Source: Anaerostipes rhamnosivorans (lineage in GTDB: Bacteria; Bacillota; Clostridia; Lachnospirales; Lachnospiraceae). From it: a stretch of DNA of 64,000 bases. Below the pieces are notes generated by a model. That model had not been told where the DNA came from and did no database searches. It saw nothing but the letters and a program-made list of their open reading frames with translations. Of the stretch, positions 40,083-48,811 are shown piece after piece. Position numbers and translations under genes: made by a program. Every line of letters begins with the position of its first letter. Within the stretch, counting starts at the first letter, position 1. Where the stretch lies: positions 281,001 to 345,000 of the forward strand of contig NZ_CP040058.1 of the NCBI RefSeq assembly GCF_005280655.1, read 5' to 3'.

Positions 40083-42161
40083 GTGTATTTAGACGAAAGA
40101 GGCTATTTAGTATTAAAAACAATTGTAAATAATCCGTCTATAACTGGAAAGGAAGTAGAGCAGTCTTTAGATTTGTCCAGGAAGCAGGTCAGCTATACGA
40201 TGGATAAGATCAATCAATACCTGGCGGATAACGGGCTGCCCAAAATTGAAAGACTGCGCACTGGTAAATTCGTGATACCGATTCCTGTGCTGGAACAGTA
40301 CCGGACCGAGGATATCGGTATGAAAGACAGTACCTATGTGTATTCAGACAAGGAACGGGGAGCACTGATCTTTTTGATCCTTCTGTGTGCCAGGGAAGAA
40401 CTGTCAATTTATCATTTTACATCAAAGCTGGACATCAGCAAGAATACATTTCTGATCGACGTTAAAAAACTGGAAGAAAGACTGGCAGCCTACGGGCTTG
40501 GTATCCATTACAGCAGACAGGATGGGTATCATCTGGCGGGAAGTGAATTCTGCAAAAGAGAGGCTATGATTCCGATCATACGTCAAATTTTAAACATGCC
40601 CAACGGGCAGGAAGCGATCATGGAGATCTCCCAGGTGGACCCGGAGCTCATGAAACAGGTACGGGGACAGATCAGTGTGATCGAAAATAAACTGAAGATC
40701 CGCTTTACAGACGAGAGGCTTCGGGAGCTTCCCTACATCCTCTGTCTGGTGCTGATCCGCATCAGAAAAGGGAGGATACTGGAAGATCTGCCGGAATCCT
40801 TTCAGCATATCGCAGGAACCAAAGAATACTCTGTTATGGTGGAGTTTGCCAAGGAGCATGACGTGGTATGGCAGACGGAGAAGATCTTTTTTGCAGCGCA
40901 GATCCAGATATCCAACTACCACAGTTTTCAGTCGGATAATCTGCGTAGTGAAGTGGAGATCATGGAAGCGGCCAGACAAGTCATCGACAATTTTGAAAAG
41001 ATCATATGCGTTAACATTAAAGAACGGGATATCCTTCTGGAAGCTTTATTCCAGCATGTGAAGCCGGCGTTTTACCGGGTGAAGTACCACTATCATATCG
41101 AACAGAGCATTGTAGATATGGTACTCCCCAGATACAGCTCCCTTCATGCCATGGTCAAGAAGTCTATGAAGCCGTTGGAGGAACTTGCGGGAAACGAATT
41201 TCCGGACGAAGAGCTGGTCTATATCACCGCACTTTTTGGAGCATGGCTTCAGAGAGAAGGGATTCTGGACATCCAGGATCAGAAAAAACGGGCTGTAATT
41301 GTCTGCGCAAATGGGGTATCAGTGTCTAATTTCTTGTTTTTTACTCTTCGGGAGCTGTTCCCGGAGATTGAGTTTTTGACCTGTCTCTCCATGAGGGATT
41401 TTACAGAATATAAGGAAGAGTTTGAGCTGGTCTTTACTATGGTCCGCCTGGAGACTGACAAGCTTCAGTTTCTGGTCAAACCATTCTTAGATGAGGCTTC
41501 CAAACATAAATTCCGGGAAAAAGTATTAAGTGAGATCAACGGCATCATGCCCCATGAGGTGGATGTGACAGAGATTTTAAGGGCTGTGGAGCAGCATGCG
41601 GTCATTGAGGACCGGGATGCATTGGTCCGTGAGATCAACAGAGTCTTGAATCCGGCCACTGTCCAGGGAGTTTCAGAGAGGATGCCGGAGATGAAGGAAC
41701 AGCCTATGCTGGCGGATGTGCTGGTAAAGGAAACAGTCCAGGTGTCGGAGAAACCACTGGCCTGGGAGGAAGCGGTGAGAACAGCGTCAGCTCCGCTGCT
41801 TTTACGGGGAGATATTGAGCAGAGGTATGTAGAACGGATGATCCAGATCATCCGGGAGGACAAACCTTACATCATGATCGCAGACGGCGTCATCATTGCC
41901 CATGCAGGCGTGGAGGACGGAGCCGGAAGGATCTGTATTTCACTGTTAAAGCTTCCGAAAAAGATTGATGTGAACGGTTACCTAAAGGCGGATATTGTTA
42001 TTGTCCTGGGCACACCGGATGCCACAAAGCATCTGGGGGTTTTATTCCAGCTCAATGAGATACTGGAGGATCCGTCTGCGCTAAAAAAACTAAAACAGGC
42101 AAAACAGCCGGAAGACATCCTTAACATTGTCCAAAAAGAAAAGGAGAAATCATTATGTTAG
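40083..42161 (+). CDS. PRD-containing transcriptional activator, MtlR/LicR type, with EIIB and EIIA domains
   Basis: The 692-residue protein starts at GTG 40083 (GAGGG site); the frame is open upstream to 40017 but inside dhaK. Order: HTH pair (about 5-110), PRD1 and PRD2 (about 160-390), an EIIB-gat-like domain with Cys409 in VIVCANGVSVSN, and an EIIA domain with His607 in IIAHAGVED. PTS phosphorylation of these sites tunes activity to sugar flux. It should control this operon. Its last bases overlap the aldolase start. Confidence 0.92.
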   Translation: MYLDERGYLVLKTIVNNPSITGKEVEQSLDLSRKQVSYTMDKINQYLADNGLPKIERLRTGKFVIPIPVLEQYRTEDIGMKDSTYVYSDKERGALIFLILLCAREELSIYHFTSKLDISKNTFLIDVKKLEERLAAYGLGIHYSRQDGYHLAGSEFCKREAMIPIIRQILNMPNGQEAIMEISQVDPELMKQVRGQISVIENKLKIRFTDERLRELPYILCLVLIRIRKGRILEDLPESFQHIAGTKEYSVMVEFAKEHDVVWQTEKIFFAAQIQISNYHSFQSDNLRSEVEIMEAARQVIDNFEKIICVNIKERDILLEALFQHVKPAFYRVKYHYHIEQSIVDMVLPRYSSLHAMVKKSMKPLEELAGNEFPDEELVYITALFGAWLQREGILDIQDQKKRAVIVCANGVSVSNFLFFTLRELFPEIEFLTCLSMRDFTEYKEEFELVFTMVRLETDKLQFLVKPFLDEASKHKFREKVLSEINGIMPHEVDVTEILRAVEQHAVIEDRDALVREINRVLNPATVQGVSERMPEMKEQPMLADVLVKETVQVSEKPLAWEEAVRTASAPLLLRGDIEQRYVERMIQIIREDKPYIMIADGVIIAHAGVEDGAGRICISLLKLPKKIDVNGYLKADIVIVLGTPDATKHLGVLFQLNEILEDPSALKKLKQAKQPEDILNIVQKEKEKSLC

Positions 42162-42823
42162 AATCATTAAAGAAAGATGTAGTTGAGATTGCAAAGAGAG
42201 CACAGAAGGATGGATTGTGCAAACATCTGTCAGGGAACTTCAGTGCCAGAGATAAAGAAACCGGATATGTGGTCATCACACCGACTCAGGTAGACAGAGA
42301 ACTTCTCACCCCAAGGGATATGGTAGTCTTAGATTTGGATGCCAATGTGATTGAAAACCTTTCAGGACTCCGTCCTACCAGTGAGTCTTTGATGCACTTA
42401 CAGATCTATAAGACAAGGCCGGATGTAAATGCCGTTGCACATACTCATTCTATGTATGCCACCACATTTGCAGTGCTGAAAAAACCAATTCCGGCTGTTG
42501 TATATGAGGTTGCCAACCTTGGCGTGAGCAAATCCAGAATCCCGGTAGCACCTTACGGACGTCCAGGATCCACAGACCTTTCTGACAGTGTCATTGAACC
42601 GGTTCAGGAAGCGGACTGCTTCCTTCTCCAGGGACACGGCGCCGTTGCCGTAGACGGCAGGGAGATCTATGATGCTTACCTAAAAGCTTCCTACATTGAG
42701 GAGCTGGCACAATTATACTTCAACTCCCTTGTTGCCAACGGAGGGCAGGAACCGGATTACTTCCCGCCGGAAGAATTGCAGAGCTGGGCTTATCCTTCAC
42801 AGATCAAATTTCCAAACAAATAA
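42155..42823 (+). CDS. Class II aldolase/adducin-domain protein (L-fuculose- or L-ribulose-phosphate type)
   Basis: The 222-residue protein has SGNFSAR, PTSESLMHLQIY (Glu77), the zinc ligands His96 and His98 in HTHSMYA, and His161 in LLQGHGAVAVDG. These enzymes cleave phosphorylated ketoses (fuculose-1-P, rhamnulose-1-P) or act as 4-epimerase. The operon context favours cleavage that releases dihydroxyacetone or its phosphate, or glycolaldehyde (inference). It overlaps the regulator gene by 7 bases. Confidence 0.9.
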   Translation: MLESLKKDVVEIAKRAQKDGLCKHLSGNFSARDKETGYVVITPTQVDRELLTPRDMVVLDLDANVIENLSGLRPTSESLMHLQIYKTRPDVNAVAHTHSMYATTFAVLKKPIPAVVYEVANLGVSKSRIPVAPYGRPGSTDLSDSVIEPVQEADCFLLQGHGAVAVDGREIYDAYLKASYIEELAQLYFNSLVANGGQEPDYFPPEELQSWAYPSQIKFPNK

Positions 42824-42835
42824 GGAGCGTGAATC

Positions 42836-43843
42836 ATGAAGAAGATTATCAATGAGCCGGATCATTATTTAAAAGAGATGCTGGAAGGCATTTATATTGC
42901 GCACAAGGATATGGTCACCTGTACTGACGATGATCTGCAATGCCTTGTAGCAAAGCATAAAAAAGAAGGAAAAGTCGGTATCGCCACAGGAGGCGGTTCT
43001 GGACACCTTCCTTTGTTCCTTGGATATGTAGGCGAGGGCATGCTGGACGGATGCTGTGTGGGGGATGTATTCCAGTCTCCAAGCGCAGACCAGATGCTGG
43101 CCGTGACAAAGGAGATCGACAGCGGAGCGGGAGTTCTCTACATATATGGCAACTATAACGGAGACATCTTTAACTTTGATATGGCTGCAGAGATGGCGGA
43201 CATGGAAGAGGATATCCGGGTAGAGACTGTGCTCGGTGCCGATGACGTGGCTTCTGCAGGACCGTCTGCGCCGGGTGAGAAAAGCACCCGCCGCGGAGTG
43301 GCCGGTATCTTCTTTGTTTTCAAATGTGCAGGCGCTGCCGCAGACAAGATGATGGATCTGGACAACGTAAAGAGAATCGCAGACAAGGCAAATGCCAATG
43401 TAAGGACTATGGGTGTCGCACTGACACCGTGCGTGGTGCCGAGAGTAGGAAAAGCGGGATTCTCCATTGGAGAAGATGAGATGGAGATCGGCATGGGAAT
43501 CCACGGTGAGACAGGAATCCGCCGCGGGAAGATTGAACCGGCAGACCAGATTGTGGATGAGATGTTGAACCAGATCGTAGCGGACCTTCCATACGAGAGT
43601 GGAGATGAAGTGGCAGTTTTGGTAAATGGATTGGGAGCCACCACACTGGATGAACAGTACATTGTGACCCGCCGTATTGACAAGGTCCTCGCAGAAAAAG
43701 GCATCAGCGTTCACAGATATTATGTGGGAGAATACGCTACAGCTCTGGAGATGGCAGGATTCTCCATCTCGCTGCTGAAGCTGGATGACGAGCTGAAAGA
43801 AATGCTGGATACGGACGCAAAGACACCATTTTTCCGGCAATAA
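42836..43843 (+). CDS. Dihydroxyacetone kinase subunit DhaK, paralogue 2
   Basis: The 335-residue protein has TGGGSGHLP (51-59), GNYNGD (Asp110) and the substrate histidine His223 in GMGIHGETGI. It keeps all catalytic landmarks but has only moderate similarity to the first copy, so it is an older paralogue rather than a recent duplication. The two DhaK proteins may accept different ketoses. It lies 12 bp after the aldolase and 20 bp before dhaL. Confidence 0.92.
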   Translation: MKKIINEPDHYLKEMLEGIYIAHKDMVTCTDDDLQCLVAKHKKEGKVGIATGGGSGHLPLFLGYVGEGMLDGCCVGDVFQSPSADQMLAVTKEIDSGAGVLYIYGNYNGDIFNFDMAAEMADMEEDIRVETVLGADDVASAGPSAPGEKSTRRGVAGIFFVFKCAGAAADKMMDLDNVKRIADKANANVRTMGVALTPCVVPRVGKAGFSIGEDEMEIGMGIHGETGIRRGKIEPADQIVDEMLNQIVADLPYESGDEVAVLVNGLGATTLDEQYIVTRRIDKVLAEKGISVHRYYVGEYATALEMAGFSISLLKLDDELKEMLDTDAKTPFFRQ

Positions 43844-43863
43844 GCAAGGAGGCATGTGAAAGG

Positions 43864-44487
43864 ATGGACAACAGTTATTTAATCAGACTTTTAAAAGAGA
43901 TCAGTGATATTATGGCTGAAAACAGAGAGCATCTGATCGAAATGGACAGCATCGTCGGAGACGGCGACCTGGGGCTTACTATGGGTGACGGATTTAAGGC
44001 TGCCTACGAAAAGGTTGCAGACGGTTCCATTACGGATGCCGGCAAGCTTTTATATCAGGCAGGAAAGGCTATGGCATCTGCCGTACCATCCACCATGGGC
44101 ACTTTGATGGCGTCAGGACTCATGCAGGCTGGGAAAGTCCTGAAGGGTACGGAGACACTTGAGAATGCAGATGTGGCAAAGCTGTTTGAAGCCTATGAGG
44201 CTGGAGTGGCAAACAGGGGAAAGGCCAAGGTGGGAGAGAAGACATTCATCGACGGCATCCATCCAGCAGTGGAGAGCCTGAATGCTGCAGCAGCGGAAGG
44301 TGTTTCGCTGGAAGATATGGCAGCAGGGGCAAAAAAAGCAGCCGAGGAAGGTTTCCAGAATACGACCACTATGCTCGCCGTCCACGGACGTGCAGCAACC
44401 AGAGGAGAGGCTTCCAGAAGCCTTGAGGACCCTGGAGCTTATGTGGCAGTTTTGATCATGAAAGCTTTTGAGAACAGCACCAAATAA
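43864..44487 (+). CDS. dhaL: Dihydroxyacetone kinase subunit DhaL (ADP/ATP-binding)
   Basis: The 207-residue protein has the magnesium-nucleotide motif DSIVGDGDLGLTM with Asp28, Asp33 and Asp35, and a GTLMASGLMQAGK helix. It completes the kinase with either DhaK above. No DhaM (PTS phosphoryl donor to DhaL) is encoded here, so it may use ATP directly or a DhaM elsewhere. The operon ends here. Confidence 0.93.
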   Translation: MDNSYLIRLLKEISDIMAENREHLIEMDSIVGDGDLGLTMGDGFKAAYEKVADGSITDAGKLLYQAGKAMASAVPSTMGTLMASGLMQAGKVLKGTETLENADVAKLFEAYEAGVANRGKAKVGEKTFIDGIHPAVESLNAAAAEGVSLEDMAAGAKKAAEEGFQNTTTMLAVHGRAATRGEASRSLEDPGAYVAVLIMKAFENSTK

Positions 44488-44509
44488 ATAACATTTATGT
44501 GATCTACTG

Positions 44510-44540
44510 GACCGGTACAAAAGAGTGCCGGTCTATTTTT
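44510..44540 (+). terminator. Terminator of the PTS-Dha operon
   Basis: GACCGG (44510-44515) and CCGGTC (44528-44533) form the base of a stem, with TAC/GTG continuing toward the loop, followed by TATTTTT. Confidence 0.8.
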
Positions 44541-44602
44541 GTGTCATAGGAAATTCCTATGACACAAAAAACGCTCCGTGGGGATGCACACAAATGCGCA
44601 AG
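44536..44602. repeat. Dispersed hairpin element, copy D
   Basis: GTGTCATAGG (44541-44550) pairs with CCTATGACAC (44556-44565) inside T and A flanks. The CATAGG core is shared with copies A-C but the outer part is GTGTC/GACAC instead of GTTCC/GGAAC, a compensatory change. The box GATGCACACAAATGCG follows (44583-44598). Confidence 0.75.
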
Positions 44603-44638
44603 GAGATTAATTGACTTTATTATAATCCCGTTCTGCAG

Positions 44639-44667
44639 TTGTTATTCGAGTTAATAAATGTTATAAT
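44639..44667 (+). promoter_or_regulatory. Promoter of the BlaI-like regulator gene
   Basis: TTGTTA (44639-44644), 17 bp, TATAAT (44662-44667) with TGT just before it (extended -10). Confidence 0.8.
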
Positions 44668-44714
44668 CAAAGTATAAAAAACTAAATATTTAAATAATTA
44701 AAAGGGGAGAAACA

Positions 44715-45095
44715 ATGATAGATAGAGATTTAACAGGAAGAGAAACTTTGATCATGAAATGTATATGGTCAGCGGGTAAGGAAATATCTTTGCAAGAGGT
44801 CCAGAAAGACTTGAAAGAGATGTATGACTGGGATGCGAAAAGATCTACAGTCCGTACTTTTTTGACTAGTATTGAAGGGAAAGGCTTCATTACAATTGAG
44901 AGAAGAGGAAGATATTCTTATATAAAACCTTTGATTAATGAAGAAAAATATAAGAGAGATCAGGCAGAGAAAATGGTGGATTTTTGGTATGAGGGTTCCA
45001 CAGAGGGACTGATCAAAACATTAATAAGCGGGAAATTATCTGAGGAGGACGAACGGTATCTAATGGAGGTACTGGGGGATTTAGATGAATGTTGA
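44715..45095 (+). CDS. BlaI/MecI/CopY-family repressor
   Basis: The 126-residue protein has the BlaI-like winged helix (TGRETLIMKCIWSAGKEISL, WDAKRSTVRTFLTSIEGKGF) and a C-terminal dimerisation part. Such repressors are usually paired with a BlaR1-type membrane protease, but none follows here, so its trigger is unknown. It may control the secreted-protein genes that come next. Confidence 0.88.
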   Translation: MIDRDLTGRETLIMKCIWSAGKEISLQEVQKDLKEMYDWDAKRSTVRTFLTSIEGKGFITIERRGRYSYIKPLINEEKYKRDQAEKMVDFWYEGSTEGLIKTLISGKLSEEDERYLMEVLGDLDEC

Positions 45096-45195
45096 ATGGG
45101 GTTATATGACAAGCCAATAACTAATAATTTCGTATAAAAGATAAGATAAAATACTAAAGATCAGAGCATATAATTATTAAAAGAGAGGGGGAATC

Positions 45196-45275
45196 CATAT
45201 GAATGAATAAAATCCATGCAATACAAGGCGGTCAACCTTATCTGCAGAAGCAGATAACCGTATGGAATGGATATA
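45196..45275 (+). other. Structured leader before the helveticin-like gene
   Basis: TTATCTGCAGAAGCAGATAA (45238-45257) is a perfect 8-bp hairpin, and ATCCAT (45214) can close an outer stem with ATGGAT near 45276-45281. AGAGGGGG (45184-45191) precedes a 3-codon ATGAATGAATAA. Meaning unknown. The rest of 45096-45345 holds no supported gene. Confidence 0.35.
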
Positions 45276-45345
45276 TAAATATGTTATCACTTAAAACGAA
45301 AGAGGACAATGAGGAAATGTAGGATTATTAGGGAAAGGATTTCAT

Positions 45346-46525
45346 ATGGGATATACAAAATTCAAAAAGGCTTTCATTTGTTTTGCAATGTCTATAATGA
45401 TCGCTGGATGTTGTGTACTTCAAAGCCAAGCGGCGGAAGAATCTGAGAAGACAGAGACAAATGATGATCTTGATACACATGTAGATGATGGGGTACCGGG
45501 AAAATTAGATCAGGATGATTTTGATACAAAAGAAGATTATCAGAACTATTTAGAGAAACATCCAGAAGAGCGGATGAAGACTCGTGCCACTCAAGCATTA
45601 GAGAAACCAAATGTACATGCAGACGCTACGCTACGTTATACAATTAATGGACTAAAAAGTACTGCTGCAATTCAGAAAACATATATTGGTTCTACATATG
45701 TTTATGTGATACAAAGAAGTGGGGATAATTCTTAATTTATCAAGATGTATTATTAATGGGAGTAAAGCAACGTATAAGGATCATATGTTATTGAAGAATT
45801 TTGGACATGGTCAAACACTTGAATGGTTTGAACATAAGAACAAACCGTTCTTTTGGGTGACTTGTAAAGCAAATACTGCATATGATAAGCGCTGGGGAAC
45901 ACAGATTGGAAGACTGGAATATCAAGCCGGTAAGACTGTTGATTATACTTCCATTACACGATTCTCTCATCTAAGTTATGCCAATAAAAGTGGAAAATCT
46001 TTTGGTTCAGCAAAACGAGTGGACGCAGCATTATCTAGTGATAAAAGTAAAATTCTTTTTTGGGTAAAGGATACAGATAATGAGATTCAGTACAGTTATT
46101 ATAATACCGCAAAGTTGAATGCGGCACTGGATAAAAAGGTTTCTGCAACATCTAGATATGTACCTTGCACAGATAATGCTATTAAATCTGCATGTTATGC
46201 TTCTTTTCGTCAATCAGGTAACAATAGAGTGTTACCACACGGATCTTGTCAGGGATTAGAATTTTCTGATGCACTGTCAATTTATATTGCAGGAGGTGCC
46301 GCAGGTGATACTCCACAAATTGCTAAGATGACAGGCAGTGGTTCTAATTTTAAATTTTCATATCTTGCTGAAATTAAACATAAAAAATTTAACAAAACGG
46401 AGACAGAAATTGAAGGTTTACAGTTAAAAGGGGATAATGTTTATTTTGGAATAAGCGATAAATCAAAAGGTAATACAAATCCAGCCTGTATATATTCTAT
46501 TCCAAAAAGTATTTTTAAGAAATAG
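45346..46525 (+). pseudogene. Secreted helveticin-J-like protein gene with a 1-base frameshift
   Basis: The first frame (45346-45735) gives a signal peptide with a possible lipobox MIAGC, a DQDDFDTKEDYQNYL spacer and the start of the domain. The second frame (from about 45727 to 46525) continues it: LSRCIINGSKATYKDHMLLKN, FGHGQTLEWFEH, QIGRLEYQAGKT, SCQGLEFSDALSIYIAGGA. This resembles class III bacteriocin helveticin J. One extra A at 45734/45735 turns an expected TAT into TAA; removing it gives 392 residues. Confidence 0.8.
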
Positions 46526-46592
46526 GCAAGAGAATGAGTAGCTAAATGGAATGTTACATTAATGGTCAATTTGATTTAAGGAGGTAAAGAAA

Positions 46593-47410
46593 ATGACAGA
46601 AAAGAAAATATTAAAATTTTTTACATCGTTTGCTATATGTGCATTCATGCTATGTAGCACAGTATCTTTTAAAAATTTAACTGTAAAAGCGTCCACTCCA
46701 CAGGAACAGGACAGTGCACCGGGAATTTTAGAAATTGATGACTTTGATACACGAGCAGATTATGAAAAATATATGAACCGCATTCATACTTATAAAGATT
46801 ATCAATATAAGATTGAAAAAGACGGGAAAGAAAAAAATGGATATAGAATTAATCTAAAAAGATATACTGGGGCTGATAAATCTACATCCGTACCATCTAA
46901 GATCTTACATGCTCCCGTAAGAACTATTTCTACAGGAACCTTTAAAAATTGTAAATCTTTAAATAAAATCACAATTCCAGAGGACATTTATATGATTCAA
47001 AAGGGTGCATTTACCGGCTGTAAGGCAAAAATTAAGAAACCATCATTTTTGAAAAAACAAAAGAACGGATCATATGCAGCTATTGCTCAGGTTAAAATAC
47101 CGAGAAAAGGAAAAGACAAGAAAGTAAACTACAAAGCATCAAAAGTAACTAAGATTACGACTTCTATAAAAAATATGAAATTAAAGAAAGGTAAGAAGAA
47201 AAAAATTTATACGAGAATCTATGTTTCTAAAAAAAGAAACAAGGATATTTAGATTATTCTATTCTAAAATTCAGTAGCTCCAATAAGAAAGTTGTGAAGG
47301 TGAGTAAATACGGAAATATTAGGGCAATCAAAAAGGGCAAAGCTACAATTACAGTAAAACTAAAAACTTCTGGAAAATCCTATAAGATTAAAGTTAAAGT
47401 TACAAAATAA
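46593..47410 (+). pseudogene. Secreted LRR/Ig-like surface protein gene with frameshift in a poly-A tract
   Basis: ATG 46593 opens a signal peptide and IDDFDTRADYEKYM spacer similar to the preceding gene. A BspA-type leucine-rich repeat (ISTGTFKNCKSLNKITIPED) and a lysine-rich Ig-like part follow. The frame stops at 47250-47252, but the next frame continues YLDYSILKFSSSNKKVVKVS and GNIRAIKKGKATITVKL, the Big_2-like end, to TAA 47408. One A missing from the A7 tract at 47229-47235 explains it. Confidence 0.72.
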
Positions 47411-47428
47411 AGCATAGAAAGAAAAGTG

Positions 47429-47474
47429 CGTCTGTGTCACAGTAGTAAGGGTTGGCTGTGACACAGACGTTTTT
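47429..47474 (+). terminator. Strong terminator after the surface-protein genes
   Basis: CGTCTGTGTCACAG (47429-47442) and CTGTGACACAGACG (47456-47469) pair perfectly and are followed by five T. Confidence 0.95.
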
Positions 47475-47515
47475 ATCTTGCATGGAAGTTGTTTCCTAAG
47501 TATATACAGAACTAT

Positions 47516-47523
47516 GTTATAAT
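47516..47523 (+). promoter_or_regulatory. Extended -10 promoter of the alcohol dehydrogenase
   Basis: TATAAT at 47518-47523 with TG at 47515-47516; no convincing -35. Confidence 0.55.
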
Positions 47524-47556
47524 TATTATAAGAAATAAAATCAAGGAGGAAATATT

Positions 47557-48735
47557 ATGTTAAATTTTCAGTACTATGCACCTACAAAGGTTGTCTTCGG
47601 CAAAGGGACTGAGGGCAGAGTTGGGGAACTGGTTAAAAAAGAAGGATGTAAAAAAGTCCTTGTACATTACGGCGGACAGAGTGCCAAAAAGTCCGGGCTT
47701 CTTGACAGGGTCTTCGACTCTCTGAAAGAGGCGGGCATTGATTATGTGAGCCTGGGAGGGGTTGTGCCAAATCCGCGTCTCTCCAAGGTATATGAAGGCA
47801 TTGAGCTCTGCAGAAAGGAAGGGGTTGATTTCCTTTTAGCTGTGGGCGGAGGCAGTGTCATTGATTCCTGCAAAGCCATTGGGTATGGACTAGCCAATGA
47901 ATGTGACGTGTGGGACATGTATACAGGGAAGGAAAAAGCAAAAGGATGTGCGCCAGTAGGCGTCGTACTGACCATTGCGGCGGCAGGAAGTGAGATGAGT
48001 GATTCCTCTGTGATCACCAATGAGGACGGGTGGTATAAGAAGGCATTAAATACAAATTACGGGCGCTGCCGGTTTGCAGTGATGAATCCGGAACTCACCT
48101 ATACTCTTCCGGAGTATCAGACAGAGAGCGGGTGCACAGATATCATGATGCACACTATGGAGCGTTATTTTGTGGCAGAAGATACCATGGAGATCACGGA
48201 CGGAATAGCAGAATCCCTGATGCGTACTGTAATGAAAAATGCAAAGATCCTGCTTGATGATCCTAAGAATTACAATGCGAGAGCAGAGATCATGTGGTCC
48301 GGAACACTGTCCCACAATGACCTGACCGGATGCGGCACCAACGGAGGTGACTGGGCGACTCATCTGATCGAGCACGAACTGGGAGGCCTGTTTGATGTGG
48401 CCCATGGAGCCGGGCTGGCCGCTGTCTGGGGAAGCTGGGCTAGATATGTGCTGGATGAAAAACCGGAGCGTTTCGCCTCCTTTGCGGTAAATGTCATGGG
48501 AGTGGAAGATCAGGGCGATGCAAAGAAAACGGCACTTTTAGGGATTGAGGCTTTAGAAGATTTCTACCGGTCCATTCATATGCCGACCAGCATAAAAGAG
48601 CTAGGAATAAGCCCCACAGAGGAACAGATAAAGGAAATGGCCCAGAAGGCTACCGTAGGCGGTTCCTATAGTCTAGGTATGTTCAAAAAGCTACATGCGG
48701 AAGATATCGAGAAGATCTATCGTATGGCACTGTAA
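47557..48735 (+). CDS. Iron-containing alcohol dehydrogenase (BdhA/YqhD type)
   Basis: The 392-residue group III dehydrogenase has FGKGTEGRVGELVKKEG, the nucleotide-binding GGGSVIDSCKAIG, and iron-site residues in DIMMHTMERY, THLIEHELGG and HGAGLAAVWG. These enzymes reduce aldehydes such as butyraldehyde or lactaldehyde with NADPH. The location after fermentation-type genes suggests a disposal role for the aldolase product, but it has its own promoter. Confidence 0.9.
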   Translation: MLNFQYYAPTKVVFGKGTEGRVGELVKKEGCKKVLVHYGGQSAKKSGLLDRVFDSLKEAGIDYVSLGGVVPNPRLSKVYEGIELCRKEGVDFLLAVGGGSVIDSCKAIGYGLANECDVWDMYTGKEKAKGCAPVGVVLTIAAAGSEMSDSSVITNEDGWYKKALNTNYGRCRFAVMNPELTYTLPEYQTESGCTDIMMHTMERYFVAEDTMEITDGIAESLMRTVMKNAKILLDDPKNYNARAEIMWSGTLSHNDLTGCGTNGGDWATHLIEHELGGLFDVAHGAGLAAVWGSWARYVLDEKPERFASFAVNVMGVEDQGDAKKTALLGIEALEDFYRSIHMPTSIKELGISPTEEQIKEMAQKATVGGSYSLGMFKKLHAEDIEKIYRMAL

Positions 48736-48758
48736 GAACAGTGCAGAGAAAAACTGTA

Positions 48759-48794
48759 AAAAGGAACCATTCTACTCTGAGAATGGTTCCTTTT
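48759..48794. terminator. Bidirectional terminator between dehydrogenase and GPH symporter
   Basis: AAAAGGAACCATTC (48759-48772) pairs perfectly with GAATGGTTCCTTTT (48781-48794), with T flanks on both strands. Confidence 0.93.
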
Positions 48795-48811
48795 GCTAAT
48801 GAGGAAAATAC

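Noticed and set aside
42869..43855. 328-codon open frame antisense to the second dhaK
   Set aside because: Mirror frame of a well-supported kinase gene, no ribosome site, no recognisable domain.
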